A DNA stretch of 64,000 nt, from positions 222,498,526-222,562,525 of the forward strand of contig NC_134455.1 of the NCBI RefSeq assembly GCF_047948215.1. The letters run 5' to 3'. The notes beneath the pieces are model-generated. The model was given only the letters and a program-made list of their open reading frames with translations. It was not told where the DNA came from and made no database searches. The translations under genes and the position numbers were made by a program. Origin of the DNA: Lycorma delicatula (Eukaryota; Arthropoda; Insecta; Hemiptera; Fulgoridae). This document shows positions 54,601-59,529 of this stretch, in pieces. Positions within the stretch are counted from its first letter, which is position 1. Each line of letters begins with the position of its first letter.

Positions 54601-54694
54601 ATTCAAAAGTGGAAATAGAAAACTGATAGCAGTACTAACAACAGCAGAAATACGAGATATAACTGGTTCAGTCAGTATCACAGTCATGGAGTAG
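2725..54694 (+). CDS. Tg: Calcium-dependent transglutaminase (annulin/hemocyte type), 13 coding exons
   Basis: Protein-glutamine gamma-glutamyltransferase: it forms isopeptide cross-links between Gln and Lys side chains. In arthropods the family acts in haemolymph clotting, cuticle and epithelial cross-linking. Joined exons: 2725-2926, 4223-4362, 15240-15378, 18104-18330, 28667-28844, 29635-29892, 34064-34232, 39441-39538, 42394-42560, 43956-44079, 46528-46688, 49917-50053, 54553-54694. All have GT-AG borders and matching phases, giving 713 residues. Domains: N-terminal beta-sandwich about 1-130, catalytic core about 140-460, two beta-barrels about 480-713. Catalytic triad: Cys286 (YGQCWVF), His350 (WNYHVWND) and Asp373 ([10 protein letters not shown]). 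Glu470 and Glu475 (SEGTPVERL) fit the calcium site known from factor XIII. No signal peptide is visible, as is usual for the family. The N-terminus may be incomplete, since exon 1 follows an acceptor and annulin-type proteins often have an extension. Introns carry many dead transposons, but the reading frame is clean. Confidence 0.95.
2927..4222 (+). other. Intron 1
   Basis: 1.3 kb AT-rich intron, GTAAGT...TTTCAG. I recognise no repeat family or RNA gene in it. Confidence 0.85.
4223..4362 (+). CDS. Tg: Transglutaminase exon 2
   Basis: Completes Gly68 and encodes residues 69-114, the second part of the N-terminal beta-sandwich ([12 protein letters not shown], then [10 protein letters not shown]). 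Acceptor ATTTCAG, donor GAG/GTAAGT, ending in phase 0. Confidence 0.93.
5030..5115 (-). mobile_element. tRNA-like SINE fragment (family 2 type)
   Basis: Read on the minus strand it has the layout TGGTTTGATAGCATC (A-box side), about 30 bases, then GGTTTGAATCCTGGCCAAGC (B-box side). This resembles the head of the SINE at 47400-47575. It is short and diverged. Confidence 0.4.
7225..8965 (-). mobile_element. Decayed R1/Jockey-like LINE, 5'-truncated
   Basis: Minus-strand translation, with stops and frame changes, shows reverse-transcriptase motifs in order: [12 protein letters not shown] (about 8910-8950), [14 protein letters not shown] (about 8760-8800) and [11 protein letters not shown] (about 8665-8700). 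The C-terminal part has [17 protein letters not shown] and then [17 protein letters not shown], the Cys-rich end domain of these LINEs (about 7800-7960). The 3' end, on the left, runs into a (TG)n tract on the minus strand at 7227-7239. The 5' end breaks off near 8965, next to a CA/TG tract at about 8981-9017. Not functional. Confidence 0.85.
9880..11950 (+). mobile_element. Decayed repeat-encoded protein family, copy 1, with an insert
   Basis: Broken + strand translation contains blocks of a protein family that I recall as many uncharacterised, repeated loci in arthropod genomes. In order: [17 protein letters not shown] and [14 protein letters not shown] (about 9980-10095); [20 protein letters not shown] and a segment near KLNDLISKF (about 10120-10280); [17 protein letters not shown] (about 10400-10450); [21 protein letters not shown] then EWPKRE (about 10660-10790); [19 protein letters not shown] (about 10855-10910); [12 protein letters not shown] (about 11560-11600); and a tail ending LADYCWNLK (about 11885-11915). 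Several stops and shifts make it a pseudogene. Its mobility mechanism is unknown to me. Confidence 0.7.
10958..11555. mobile_element. Insertion within the decayed element, LTR-like candidate
   Basis: The host protein frame stops at HSLKNKYP (10957) and resumes at [10 protein letters not shown] near 11555. The roughly 600 bp between is therefore foreign to the family. It contains CTGGTCCCTGGCAGTATTTATA (about 11336), a TATA-like motif in a less AT-rich setting. A similar motif occurs near 33360. It could be a solo LTR, but I could not find clear TG...CA ends or a target duplication. Confidence 0.35.
12950..14280 (-). mobile_element. Decayed Tc1/mariner-type transposon, lineage A
   Basis: Ends carry an inverted repeat: TTCAGAAAGTTGCTGT at about 12958-12973 and its complement ACAGCAACTTTCTGAA at about 14253-14268. 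The minus strand encodes pieces of a transposase: an N-terminal helix-turn-helix like DUF4817 ([20 protein letters not shown], then [13 protein letters not shown], 14143-13910), a piece [13 protein letters not shown] (about 13640-13680) matching the usual FSDEAWFHL motif, and a C-terminus with [11 protein letters not shown] and [14 protein letters not shown] (13303-13070). Stops, shifts and a run of 13 C at 13249-13261 break it. Confidence 0.82.
13249..13261 (+). repeat. Poly(C) run
   Basis: Thirteen consecutive C bases inside the decayed transposase at 12950-14280, unusual in this AT-rich setting. It probably grew by slippage and contributes to the frame damage. Confidence 0.9.
14481..14615 (-). 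mobile_element. tRNA-derived SINE (family 2), partial
   Basis: It shares the block TTCAGAGGATGAGATGAATGATTTGTAG..GTGTGTGAAAATGC with the copy at 47400-47575 (split here by small differences). The B-box complement GGGATTCAAACCC and GACCTCCGGATG follow at the right. A T-rich tract at the left is the complement of an A-rich 3' tail. The A-box half is missing. Confidence 0.7.
15240..15378 (+). CDS. Tg: Transglutaminase exon 3
   Basis: Residues 115-160 and the first base of Glu161. It holds the end of the N-terminal domain ([16 protein letters not shown]) and the entry to the catalytic core ([11 protein letters not shown]). Acceptor TTCATAG, donor AAAG/GTAATT. Confidence 0.93.
15379..18103 (+). 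other. Intron 3
   Basis: 2.7 kb intron. It contains a long inverted repeat at about 15991-16702. The rest is AT-rich with no recognised element. Confidence 0.85.
15991..16702. repeat. Foldback element with arms of about 180-190 bp
   Basis: The left arm (about 15991-16171) starts GCATTATGGG, and the right arm (about 16513-16702) ends with the complement CCCATAATGC. Shared blocks along the arms include GTAAGAATGGAATG and AATTATATTTCTACTGAAT. The spacer is about 340 bp. Weaker arm similarity (ATCTTTATTT blocks) reaches out to roughly 15897 and 16745. No transposase or clear target duplication seen. Confidence 0.75.
18104..18330 (+). CDS. Tg: Transglutaminase exon 4
   Basis: Completes Glu161 and encodes residues 162-236, the start of the catalytic core ([20 protein letters not shown], then [12 protein letters not shown]). 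In the family, the loop after this sits next to the active-site Cys. Acceptor TGTTACAG, donor AAACTT/GTAAGC, phase 0. Confidence 0.93.
19249..19348 (+). repeat. 56-bp tandem duplication
   Basis: The block starting CCTTTCTATACAAACCCCAT occurs at 19249 and again at 19305 and ends ACACACAGATATAGTC in both. There is one mismatch over the 44 shared bases, so the duplication is recent. It adjoins the mariner remnant on its right. Confidence 0.9.
19350..20360 (-). mobile_element. Decayed mariner transposase remnant, lineage B
   Basis: The broken minus-strand frame shows mariner blocks in order: a decayed DETW region with [11 protein letters not shown] (about 19830-19860), a segment like KSKLKAM (about 19755-19775), [20 protein letters not shown] (about 19660-19720), then [20 protein letters not shown] (about 19535-19600). 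The last matches the HDNAPAH motif with downstream SVKQFL. The third catalytic Asp region is scrambled ([11 protein letters not shown]). The N-terminal part reaches to about 20350. Terminal repeats not found. Confidence 0.75.
22049..23383 (+). mobile_element. Near full-length mariner transposon, lineage C
   Basis: 1,335 bp with matching terminal inverted repeats. The left end reads AGGGTTATTTTTTCTTCAAG then GTCCGATCGGTC, and the right end is its complement, ACCGATCGGACCTTG then AAATAACCCT. A TA lies on both sides (22047-22048 and 23384-23385), the target duplication expected for mariner. It is inserted in an RTE-like LINE. The transposase gene is uninterrupted by frameshifts but has three stops. 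Confidence 0.93.
22230..23303 (+). pseudogene. Mariner transposase pseudogene
   Basis: DNA transposase of the D,D34D mariner type, about 357 codons, a normal length. It has an N-terminal helix-turn-helix region ([16 protein letters not shown]), the first Asp in GDETWVH (about 22720), and the second in HDNARPHTA (about 23005). The third catalytic position is Asn instead of Asp ([10 protein letters not shown], about 23100), 34 residues after the second. In-frame stops occur at 22314 (TAA), 22323 (TGA) and 22947 (TGA; a CGA-to-TGA change is likely). There is no frameshift, so the copy died by point changes and is not very old. The start is the ATG at 22230, 182 bases inside the left end. Confidence 0.92.
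25718..25800 (+). mobile_element. SINE fragment (family 2 head)
   Basis: tRNA-like head only: CTTTGGCAGATTGGTAG (A-box side), TTTCATCTGGAGATCCTGG, then the B-box side GGATTCAAATCAG and TCAGGCATG. It parallels the minus-strand copy at 47400-47575 (TTTCATCCGGAGGTCCCGG). Confidence 0.6.
25905..26260 (+). mobile_element. Helitron-like 5' segment (candidate)
   Basis: A (TA)n tract leads into AAAAATGTATGTTTGTCCG, then CCTATACCATTCATCCAATT and GATGAAAC-like text (GCAATGAAACTTTAGTGAGC), ending in short TATGTCCATATG repeats. This layout is common at the start of non-autonomous Helitron-type repeats in insects. No matching 3' end was identified, so the class is tentative. Confidence 0.3.
26300..27180 (-). 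mobile_element. Decayed Tc1/mariner-type transposase remnant, lineage D
   Basis: Minus-strand blocks in order: [13 protein letters not shown] then [19 protein letters not shown] (helix-turn-helix region, about 27060-27160), [20 protein letters not shown] followed by [10 protein letters not shown] (about 26690-26790, first acidic motif), and [20 protein letters not shown] (about 26530-26590), followed by a decayed HNGA motif near 26480. This is a different lineage from 12950-14280. Stops and gaps throughout. Confidence 0.75.
26604..26649 (+). repeat. 15-bp tandem repeat, three copies
   Basis: AGTAACATGTGGATT, then GTTACATGTGGATT, then AGTAACATGTGGATT. A local duplication inside the transposase remnant. 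Confidence 0.85.
27964..28259 (-). mobile_element. tRNA-derived SINE (family 1) with target duplication
   Basis: Full-length minus-strand copy. The head has a decayed A box and the B-box region (complement AGGACTTGAATGC); the body and A-rich end match the other family-1 copies. Flanks repeat CTGACTGACATTTCCT (27948-27963) and CTGACTTGACATTTCCT (28260-28276), one base different in length, as expected for target-primed insertion. Confidence 0.88.
28667..28844 (+). CDS. Tg: Transglutaminase exon 5 (active-site Cys)
   Basis: Residues 237-295 and the first base of Val296. It contains the catalytic Cys286 in YGQCWVFAG, preceded by [17 protein letters not shown] and the conserved Trp of [10 protein letters not shown]. 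Acceptor TTTTGCAG, donor ACAG/GTAAGT. Confidence 0.96.
28845..29634 (+). other. Intron 5
   Basis: 0.8 kb. The only structure seen is a perfect 14-bp hairpin at 29159-29190. Confidence 0.85.
29159..29190. repeat. Perfect 14-bp inverted repeat, 4-base loop
   Basis: ATTTGCTGTAGTGC, loop TGAT, then GCACTACAGCAAAT. Too short and perfect to be a normal miRNA precursor; no function can be assigned. Confidence 0.85.
29635..29892 (+). CDS. Tg: Transglutaminase exon 6 (active-site His and Asp)
   Basis: Completes Val296 and encodes residues 297-381 and the first base of Gly382. It holds [10 protein letters not shown], His350 in [11 protein letters not shown] and Asp373 in [12 protein letters not shown], so two members of the catalytic triad share this exon. 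Acceptor TTTTTACAG, donor AAAG/GTATAA. Confidence 0.96.
30939..30964 (+). repeat. (AC)n microsatellite
   Basis: Thirteen uninterrupted AC dinucleotides. Confidence 0.95.
31780..32200 (+). mobile_element. RTE-like LINE scrap
   Basis: Shifting + strand frames show [15 protein letters not shown] then, after a one-base shift, [15 protein letters not shown] (about 31855-31965). This matches the linker between endonuclease and reverse transcriptase in RTE-type LINEs (pattern Y..AR..YL..+C..IE..MKTGK.D..Y). Heavily decayed, and in the opposite orientation to the LINE at 21800-24430. Confidence 0.5.
31994..32050 (+). repeat. 21-bp tandem repeat, 2.7 copies
   Basis: The unit GTTTCCTTCTGAAA(C/T)TAAAAA starts at 31994, 32015 and 32036. 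Confidence 0.9.
32520..33600. mobile_element. LTR-like candidate unit with nested SINE
   Basis: Less AT-rich sequence with repeated motifs. CACCTAGACTGATTCGC occurs near 33258 and again near 33328. A TATA-like stretch CTGGTCTTCCCTGGAGTATT, followed by TATA (near 33359), resembles the one in the insert at about 11336. It may be a solo LTR or a tandem-rich promoter repeat. Ends not defined. Confidence 0.3.
32922..33223 (-). mobile_element. tRNA-derived SINE (family 1), perfect 16-bp target duplication
   Basis: On the minus strand the head reads GGTTGGTCTAGTGGTGAACG (A box TGGTCTAGTGG), with the B-box region GCGTTCAAGTCCTAG about 50 bases on. The body matches the other copies and the end reads GGCTAAACAGGAAAAAGAAA. 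The 16-bp sequence TCCCATATCACAGACT lies on both sides (32906-32921 and 33224-33239). This is the youngest-looking SINE in the window. Confidence 0.95.
33681..33734 (+). repeat. TA and GA microsatellites
   Basis: A (TA)n tract from 33681, and a (GA)n tract at 33714-33734. Confidence 0.9.
34064..34232 (+). CDS. Tg: Transglutaminase exon 7
   Basis: Completes Gly382, encodes residues 383-437 and two bases of His438. It carries [20 protein letters not shown] and [16 protein letters not shown], the conserved core after the catalytic Asp. Acceptor GTTTAG, donor CA/GTAAAT. Confidence 0.94.
34576..34860 (+). mobile_element. tRNA-derived SINE (family 1) with target duplication
   Basis: Complete + strand copy: A box TGGTCTAGTGG (34583), B box GGTTCAAATCCTAG (about 34641), body, and A-rich tail GGCTAAAAAGAAAAAAAG. 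Flanks repeat GATTTTCCAGGAG (from 34563) and GACTTCCAGGAG (34861-34872), slightly diverged. Confidence 0.9.
35060..35960 (-). mobile_element. Decayed Tc1/mariner-type transposase remnant, lineage E
   Basis: Minus-strand blocks: [20 protein letters not shown] (about 35345-35405, matching FQQDGAPPHF), [13 protein letters not shown] then [11 protein letters not shown] (about 35225-35290, matching PPRSPDLTPCDFFLWGYIK), and QRAHIEIY near the left end (about 35085), like the family's C-terminal HIE/HFE. Catalytic positions are decayed (QDGA to QSGA). The N-terminal half is not readable. Confidence 0.72.
36142..36420 (-). mobile_element. tRNA-derived SINE (family 1) with target duplication
   Basis: Minus-strand copy with body blocks as in the others. 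Flanks are CTAATGCCTTGATCT (36127-36141) and TTAATACCTTGATCT (36421-36435), differing at two positions. The tRNA head has a small deletion around the B box. Confidence 0.87.
37596..37627 (+). repeat. (TG)n microsatellite
   Basis: Sixteen TG dinucleotides directly left of the repeat-protein fragment, possibly part of that element's end. Confidence 0.95.
37638..38150 (-). mobile_element. Decayed repeat-encoded protein family, copy 2 (N-terminal part)
   Basis: Minus strand: [20 protein letters not shown] then YLEVKIGDQ (about 38010-37910), a Cys-containing N-terminal domain; then, after a frame change, [20 protein letters not shown] (about 37815-37760) and [20 protein letters not shown] (about 37710-37645). 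The WREP..DCYFC...PSA...VPH pattern is the same as in copy 1 near 9960-10095. No middle or C-terminal part is present. Confidence 0.75.
38358..38384 (+). repeat. Poly(A) run of 27
   Basis: Isolated A tract. It could be a retroposon tail, but no body was recognised to its left. Confidence 0.9.
39441..39538 (+). CDS. Tg: Transglutaminase exon 8
   Basis: Completes His438, residues 439-470, first base of Gly471. It encodes [11 protein letters not shown], then [16 protein letters not shown], the end of the core including Glu470, which fits a calcium ligand by position. Acceptor ATTTTCAG, donor GAAG/GTAATT. Confidence 0.93.
39539..42393 (+). other. Intron 8
   Basis: 2.9 kb of very AT-rich sequence with T-rich tracts near its right end. 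I recognise no element. Confidence 0.85.
42394..42560 (+). CDS. Tg: Transglutaminase exon 9
   Basis: Completes Gly471 and encodes residues 472-526: TPVERLSL (Glu475, second calcium-site acidic residue), a linker ([20 protein letters not shown]) and the start of beta-barrel 1 ([18 protein letters not shown]). Phase 0 donor AAC/GTAAGA. Confidence 0.93.
42561..43955 (+). other. Intron 9
   Basis: 1.4 kb AT-rich intron. No element recognised. Confidence 0.85.
43956..44079 (+). CDS. Tg: Transglutaminase exon 10
   Basis: Residues 527-567 and the first base of Lys568, in beta-barrel 1 ([19 protein letters not shown]). Acceptor ATATTACAG, donor TCAA/GTAAGT. Confidence 0.93.
44791..44896. repeat. Imperfect 45-bp inverted repeat, 16-base loop
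   Basis: Left arm 44791-44835 (TTGACGCGTTTC ... AAAACTTGCTGTACTC), right arm 44852-44896 (GAGTACAGCAAGTTTT ... GAAACACGTCAG). The first 16 bp around the loop pair perfectly. It could be a small foldback repeat. Confidence 0.85.
45300..46260 (+). mobile_element. Possible decayed LINE fragment
   Basis: The + strand is rich in A and G over nearly 1 kb, unlike the T-rich neighbourhood. This is the base bias often seen in the sense strand of insect LINEs. Broken frames resemble the region after RTE reverse transcriptase, but no diagnostic motif survives. Confidence 0.3.
46528..46688 (+). CDS. Tg: Transglutaminase exon 11
   Basis: Completes Lys568 and encodes residues 569-621, the end of beta-barrel 1 ([19 protein letters not shown], then [13 protein letters not shown]). 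Acceptor TTTTTAG, donor ACT/GTAAGT, phase 0. Confidence 0.94.
46850..48106 (+). mobile_element. Helitron-like element (candidate)
   Basis: The right end is strikingly GC-rich: CGCCACCCGCCAGGCCTAGC, then GCGGAGGCG ... GCGCTCCCCGC able to fold back, then AGCTAGT. A GC hairpin shortly before CTAG, followed by T, is the Helitron 3' signature. A possible 5' end is TCTACAATG after an A near 46860. No Rep/helicase coding was found, so it would be non-autonomous. Confidence 0.4.
47400..47575 (-). mobile_element. tRNA-derived SINE (family 2)
   Basis: Minus strand: GGCCTTCGTGGCGCGAGTGG (A box TGGCGCGAGTGG), TTTCATCCGGAGGTCC, B box GGGTTCGAATTCCGG, then TGTGAAAATGC-complement body and a short A-rich end. 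The head keeps good A and B boxes 30-40 bases apart, so this is the best-preserved family-2 copy. Confidence 0.85.
49917..50053 (+). CDS. Tg: Transglutaminase exon 12
   Basis: Residues 622-666 and two bases of residue 667, beta-barrel 2 ([20 protein letters not shown], then [11 protein letters not shown]). Acceptor AATAACAG, donor CA/GTGAGT. Confidence 0.93.
52494..52913. repeat. Foldback element, copy 1
   Basis: The arms are about 52494-52660 and about 52745-52913. Paired blocks: GTATAAATTAAAGTCCCATT with its near-complement near 52890-52913, and TTGTAAGATGTTAATTCAAA with its complement at about 52808-52829. A related copy lies at about 57727-58010. The block ATTAATACCAATGGTGCC follows the right arm here and occurs inverted at the left of copy 2, so the element may extend to about 52945. 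Confidence 0.75.
53254..53870 (-). mobile_element. Decayed Tc1/mariner-type transposase remnant, lineage A relative
   Basis: Minus-strand blocks: [20 protein letters not shown] then RIWTVENP (about 53780-53860), [20 protein letters not shown] (about 53630-53690), [17 protein letters not shown] (about 53550-53600), a broken PPRS...LTTFCGAML region (about 53450), and [17 protein letters not shown] at the C-terminus (about 53275-53325). This is the same family as 12950-14280 but a separate, somewhat better-kept copy lacking the N-terminal part. Terminal repeats not seen. Confidence 0.85.
54553..54694 (+). CDS. Tg: Transglutaminase exon 13 (last), with an alternative acceptor 21 nt upstream
   Basis: With acceptor CTTTTTCAG (54552) residue 667 is His and residues 668-713 follow ([20 protein letters not shown], ending SITVME), stop TAG at 54692. 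With acceptor AATTAAG (54531) the exon starts at 54532 and adds seven residues (QHSMNFFS replaces H) in the same frame. The shorter form aligns with TG family spacing between the GL and GE motifs almost without a gap, so I prefer it. Confidence 0.88.
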
Positions 54695-54700
54695 TACAAG

Positions 54701-54706
54701 AATAAA
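54701..54706 (+). terminator. Candidate polyadenylation signal of transglutaminase
   Basis: AATAAA seven bases after the stop codon. Another AATAAA is at 54851-54856, giving a more usual 3' UTR length. Which is used cannot be told from sequence. Confidence 0.45.
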
Positions 54707-55084
54707 GCAATTTTTGTTTGTAACGCTCTTGCTATTTTTTATTTATAATATTCACTTTCATGCGACTTGCTTTATGTATGCTTATTTTAGAAATAATTTT
54801 TATAAGTAACTTTTATTTTTAATAATATCCATTTTTTCTTGATTTATGTTAATAAATGTTTTTTAATAACCGATCATTGTATTTACTTTTTTATTCAAAA
54901 ATTGCTATACTTTAATAAATTTGTTCTTCTCAGAAGCTATCTTTCTAAGTTTATTTTTGTTAAGAGATTGATCATATACCACAATTTTGTAGCATCACCA
55001 GAAACCGATCAAGGAACTACATTAAATATAAATAATTAAGGCAATTTGTCTCTTTTAATAACTGAAAGACAAATTGATGTAGAA

Positions 55085-56280
55085 AAAAACTGTATTTTTA
55101 ATGAAACTTGTTCTACTTCTCAAAATAATCCCTACCAACATTAATACAATTGTCCCAACAATGAACTAGTTTTTTTATACCAGATACAATTATAAAAGTC
55201 TTGTTCGAGCCACTTTCCCACAAATTCTTTGACCTTCCTCGTTATTGCTGAACTTTTTTCCACATGCCTCCATGAGTGGACCAAACAAATAAAAAACAGC
55301 CGGAGCCAAATCTGGACTGTAGGGAGTTTGTGGTAGTATCTCCCAACCCATTTTTCCAATCCTTTCTTGGGTCAGATGGGTGGTGAGGACGAGCATTGTC
55401 GTGTAGCAATATAAACGTCTTTTCTTTGAGATCCATAACATTTTTCTCTTATTATTGGCTTTACTTTTTTCATCAGCATGTCTGAATAGTAGACGCTGTT
55501 TATTGTATGCTGATTTCCCAAATAATGATACCTTGGGCATCCTAAAAGATGGTCATCAACATGACTTTTCCCACTGAAGCTTGCGTTCTGAAATTCTTTT
55601 GGAAAGGTGAGCTACTAATCCATGCTGTCTTTTGGACTCTGGTTCAAAATTGTGAACTCAAGTTTCATCACATGTTAAAATCTTGTTTAGAAGAGTCGCC
55701 TTCCCTTTCATAGTGTTCTTTCAAGTCTGCATGCACTTGTCTTCTTTTCTTGTGTTGTTGCATTAACTCTTTCAGGCCCCACCTTGCACTTGTTTTGCTG
55801 TACTTGAGCTTGTTATTGATAATGTTATGAACTGTGCCAACACTTACTGCAACTGTTTTCGCTATATATTCAACTGTAATACATCAGTCCTCATGAATAA
55901 TGTTGTCAATGTGAGTTTCAAAGCAAAGGAGTTGACACTTCAACTGGCTGGCCAGGACGTTGCTTGTCAGTCACTGAGGTTCAACCATTTTTGAACTGTT
56001 CTACCCACTAATAAAAATTTCTGTAGTTCATACAACTTTCACCATAATGTAAAATCATTCGAGAAAAGATTTTAGTGTTTTTCACCTTCAGAAAGCAAAA
56101 AACAGATTACTGAACGTTGTTCAACCAATGTGGAAACTTCAAGCAGACACGCACACCATTGTTAAATGCAATATTGAGGTTATAAATAATTTTTATCAGT
56201 TAGCTCATTCCAGTGATGCCAACCTTATAGTCAAGAAAGTAATAAACTCCTACAAACCATTTATTTCAACATTAATTTCT
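55085..56280 (-). mobile_element. Decayed mariner remnant, lineage F
   Basis: Minus strand, in order: an N-terminal VEQRSVICFLLSEGEK region (about 56085-56135), MILHYGES then VEQFKNG and TDKQRPGQPVEVS (about 55930-56065), TCDET-stop-VHNFEPESKRQHG (about 55610-55670; the Trp of DETW is now a stop), and GWEILPQTPYSPDLAPAVFY then LFGPLMEACGKKFS (about 55245-55355). The third Asp is Ala-Val (LAPAVFYLF for LAPSDYHLF). Several stops and frame changes. Confidence 0.8.
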
Positions 56281-57726
56281 CTCTAATTATTGAACGTCCC
56301 ATATAAATTGCCACATATATTTTATTTTTACCTCGCTAATAAAAAGTAAAAGTAGCATTTGCAATAATTTTATATAGGAAAATAATTTTCAAAGCACAAT
56401 TTTCCCGATTTAATACTATACCATATGGATTCAACTTTATTTATATTCAGTTAAACTTTACATTTTCACATTTACAAAATTAAAAATAAATACCTATAAT
56501 AAAATGCAGTTTTTTTCAAAATTTAATATTTCTGTTGTAAAACTTTTTAATACATTTACAATTATCAAAAATGGTCAAAAAAAATTTTGAGATGATTCTG
56601 TTAAGACTTAATTTCATTCATTTAAAAACTTGAGCTTTATGGTGACAAAATTATTAATAAAAATAGTTAAGATGTTTTGCACATACACATGAGAGAACAT
56701 TTTATATTTTATTATTATAATTTGTACGTTATATGAACAAGGCTGGCCCATACAGAAAATTTGCAACCTCGAAATTGTCTGATGTTATTAAATGGTACTC
56801 ACCACAATTAAGCATTTGCACAAGTTATGTTCATTATTTAGTCTGAACCTAACTTTCTTTAGATAATTACTGTCAGAAAACTGTTTCTCATATATTTTAC
56901 CTCAAATTCTTTTACATTATATTAATACATTTACAAAACTGTAAAACACATCACCAGATTTTTATTCCTAAAATAATTGACCCAGCAAAGCAAGGTCCAT
57001 TCCTAAATCCGACATTATGGTAATTTTTGTGCTGGGAGACAGTGTGGCTAAGCACACTTGCAAGTTATTTGTAAAATTTTCCAGTAAGGTCCTATTGAGA
57101 AAATTGTGTATGTGTTCCATGTATGTTTCAAAGTGACAGCACTACCTTTCTTAGACAATGGTGGACAGAAGGAATTTTCTGCCACCAAGCCACTGTTGCT
57201 AGACTGAACACATTAACTGTTCTGATGGGTTCTATTCTTAATCACACACAATTTCCAGTGGCTCACTGCAGCTGTATATGTTGGATGCAATATTTTTATT
57301 CTCATAAAAAAAAAAAATTCTATTTTACTCTACCTAAAAACCTCAACCTTCTTAATTTTCATCACCATGTCTTTCTCAGAACATTACTGAACACTTCATC
57401 TTATTAGTTTTCAATCAACAATTAAAACAGAAAAATGAAAAAATAAAAAAAACTTGAAATAGAAGGGAATTTACCTACAATAATTACATTGTGAACATGG
57501 TGCTTTTAATAGTGAACATGTAATTTGTGGACTCCCTACAAGTAATTTCATTTTATAATTTATTTCAATTTTGCACATTAACTGAATCTGCTAAAGTCAA
57601 TAAAAGATGAACACATTTCACGGACTGCTAGTTATACAAACGCATTCAAGAGCCTCGCTTAACCATAGCATTGCAACAGATTTTTTTTCCCATGCTTGCA
57701 GTAAAGGAATTTTTAGATATATTTGG

Positions 57727-58010
57727 CACCATTGGTATTAATACAATCTTATAAATAAAAGTTCTACTTAAATTTTAAAATAGATTTCAAAGTAATTTAA
57801 AGACTCCCATCATCAGGGATTTCTTTTAAGATGTTAATTCAAAATTCATGTCTATCAACATATAAATTATTTCTTGACAACAGACTATTATGAATGTTAC
57901 AATTTTAATTTAAATATAATTATACATACGACATATGAATTTTGAATAAACATCTTATAAGAAATCCCTGGTGATGTAGCAACTGCAAAGGTATTGGAAA
58001 TATTTTTAAA
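57727..58010. repeat. Foldback element, copy 2
   Basis: It shares GGCACCATTGGTATTAATAC (here leading the left side), CATCATCAGGGATTTCTT, TAAGATGTTAATTCAAAATT and the mirrored right-arm block (GAATTTTGAATAAACATCTT, then ATAAGAAATCCCTGGTGATG) with the copy at 52494-52913. It is shorter and more diverged. Confidence 0.7.
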
Positions 58011-58404
58011 TTGTCAGGTTTATCTAAACATTTTGCTATTTTCAAACTTATAGATGATACTTGAAGCAGCTACATTTAGAAGAGTCTGAACAAGATGCAG
58101 TTTCAAAATTACTCTACAAGGTGATTTCTGTCCACAATTTAACCCTTTTTTTATAAACTACCAATTTTTAATTCATTTTTGCATGGAAAAAAAGTCTTGC
58201 AGAAACAACTTTTTTCAAACTCAAAATAATGCTATATATATAACCATAAAATATGATACTTTCAAGTCCTGTTATCCACTAAACACAAACTTTTGTTTTA
58301 AACCTTCATAAGGAAAGACACCCCAGACCAATAACACTAACTGAAATCACCTCTATAAATGCAATATAAGTATATTTGTTTAAAATAATAGAAAGGCAAA
58401 TATG

Positions 58405-58470
58405 TGAATGCCAGTCAATGGTTATCAGGTTGGATTCTAAATCAACTGGTTTTGATTACAAGCAAGGGTC
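58405..58470 (+). mobile_element. Doubtful tRNA-like fragment
   Basis: GTCAATGGTTATCAGG (A-box-like) followed after 20-25 bases by GGTTTTGATTACAAG (B-box-like), then a T-rich tract. It may be a decayed SINE head. Confidence 0.25.
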
Positions 58471-59345
58471 TTGCATTTTTTCTCTTTTTTCACACTTCTA
58501 TATTTCTCATTAAAATGGAAAGTTCTCTCAGATCTATCTTGAGAGCGCCTGCCTCCTAAAATCTACCAACTTGGGGAATGAATGATTGTTAGACAAATCA
58601 GGATTACATGGTGAATGCTGAATATCACCTAGCTAAGGAAGGTAGTCAGTAGGATGTATGCAACGGAATACTGTCCTGGGATTGAAAAAATACATTAACT
58701 ACGAATTTCACATTCACAGTACACTTTGGACTTCTAGTGAAAAATAGTAAAACACATGTAGAGGTATTATTGATGATGACGGTGGTTAGAGATTCTAAGT
58801 ATGGCACTGGTCTTCATTAGAATTTAAAGTTTTTTGTCATGCTTGACTGTGAGAAGACTTTTTGCAATTACCATAAATTTTATTTTTTGAAAAGTAGGTA
58901 CAATTTTCACAATAACATTCCAGATACCTTGATGAAATTTTTGCCACGTTATCACTCCTGCTCTATACGGTAGATAAAATCTATCAAGTTAAAATAGGCA
59001 AGAGAAAATAATTGCACAACCCAATTAAACATCTTACATAAACAAAAATTCAACAATTGCATAGATATAATTGTTACTACTAGGCCAAAATATAATTATG
59101 TTGCTTACTAATATATAATTTAACTGCTCTCATGCAGCATTACATACCATTAATTAGCAAACTTATGAATCTATAAATTCTTAATACATATGGTGTAAAA
59201 AATTCATTATTAGTGTTCTATATTTTGGTTTAAGAGACCATTACTTTCTTTCAGTCAATGTTTATTTATTTTTTTATTCATTTAATAAATGATTTTAAGG
59301 CACTAGCACGAGTAGAAAATAACACTATTTAAGCTCAACAATATT

Positions 59346-59351
59346 TTTATT
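59346..59351 (-). terminator. Candidate polyadenylation signal of polyubiquitin
   Basis: The complement of TTTATT reads AATAAA about 180 bases after the stop codon. Several similar hexamers lie further left in T-rich sequence, so this is only one candidate. Confidence 0.35.
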
Positions 59352-59529
59352 TCTTATAAATCATTGGTTTTGGAAATACAAATAAATAATATTCACATTT
59401 TAATGTTATTTAAAATGAGAGTTCTATTTACTAAAAATTTTGAATACTTATCAAAAGCCAATTCAGTAAAAAAAAAAAAAATAAATATAGAGTAAAAACA
59501 TTCTTCACAGAATATATAAACAAGGAACT

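Larger units (their letters stand above)
54695..59529. other. Intergenic region between two convergent genes
   Basis: 4.8 kb between the transglutaminase stop and the polyubiquitin stop. It contains the 3' UTRs, a mariner remnant (about 55085-56280), foldback copy 2 (about 57727-58010) and a doubtful tRNA-like piece (about 58405-58470). Nothing identified in 56300-57720, including an open stretch at 57123-57407 that resembles no family I know, or in 58480-59330. Confidence 0.8.

Noticed and set aside
57123..57407. 94-codon open frame between the two genes
   Set aside because: No motif recognised, ends in a poly(A)-driven Lys run, and no splice or start context; not supported as a gene.
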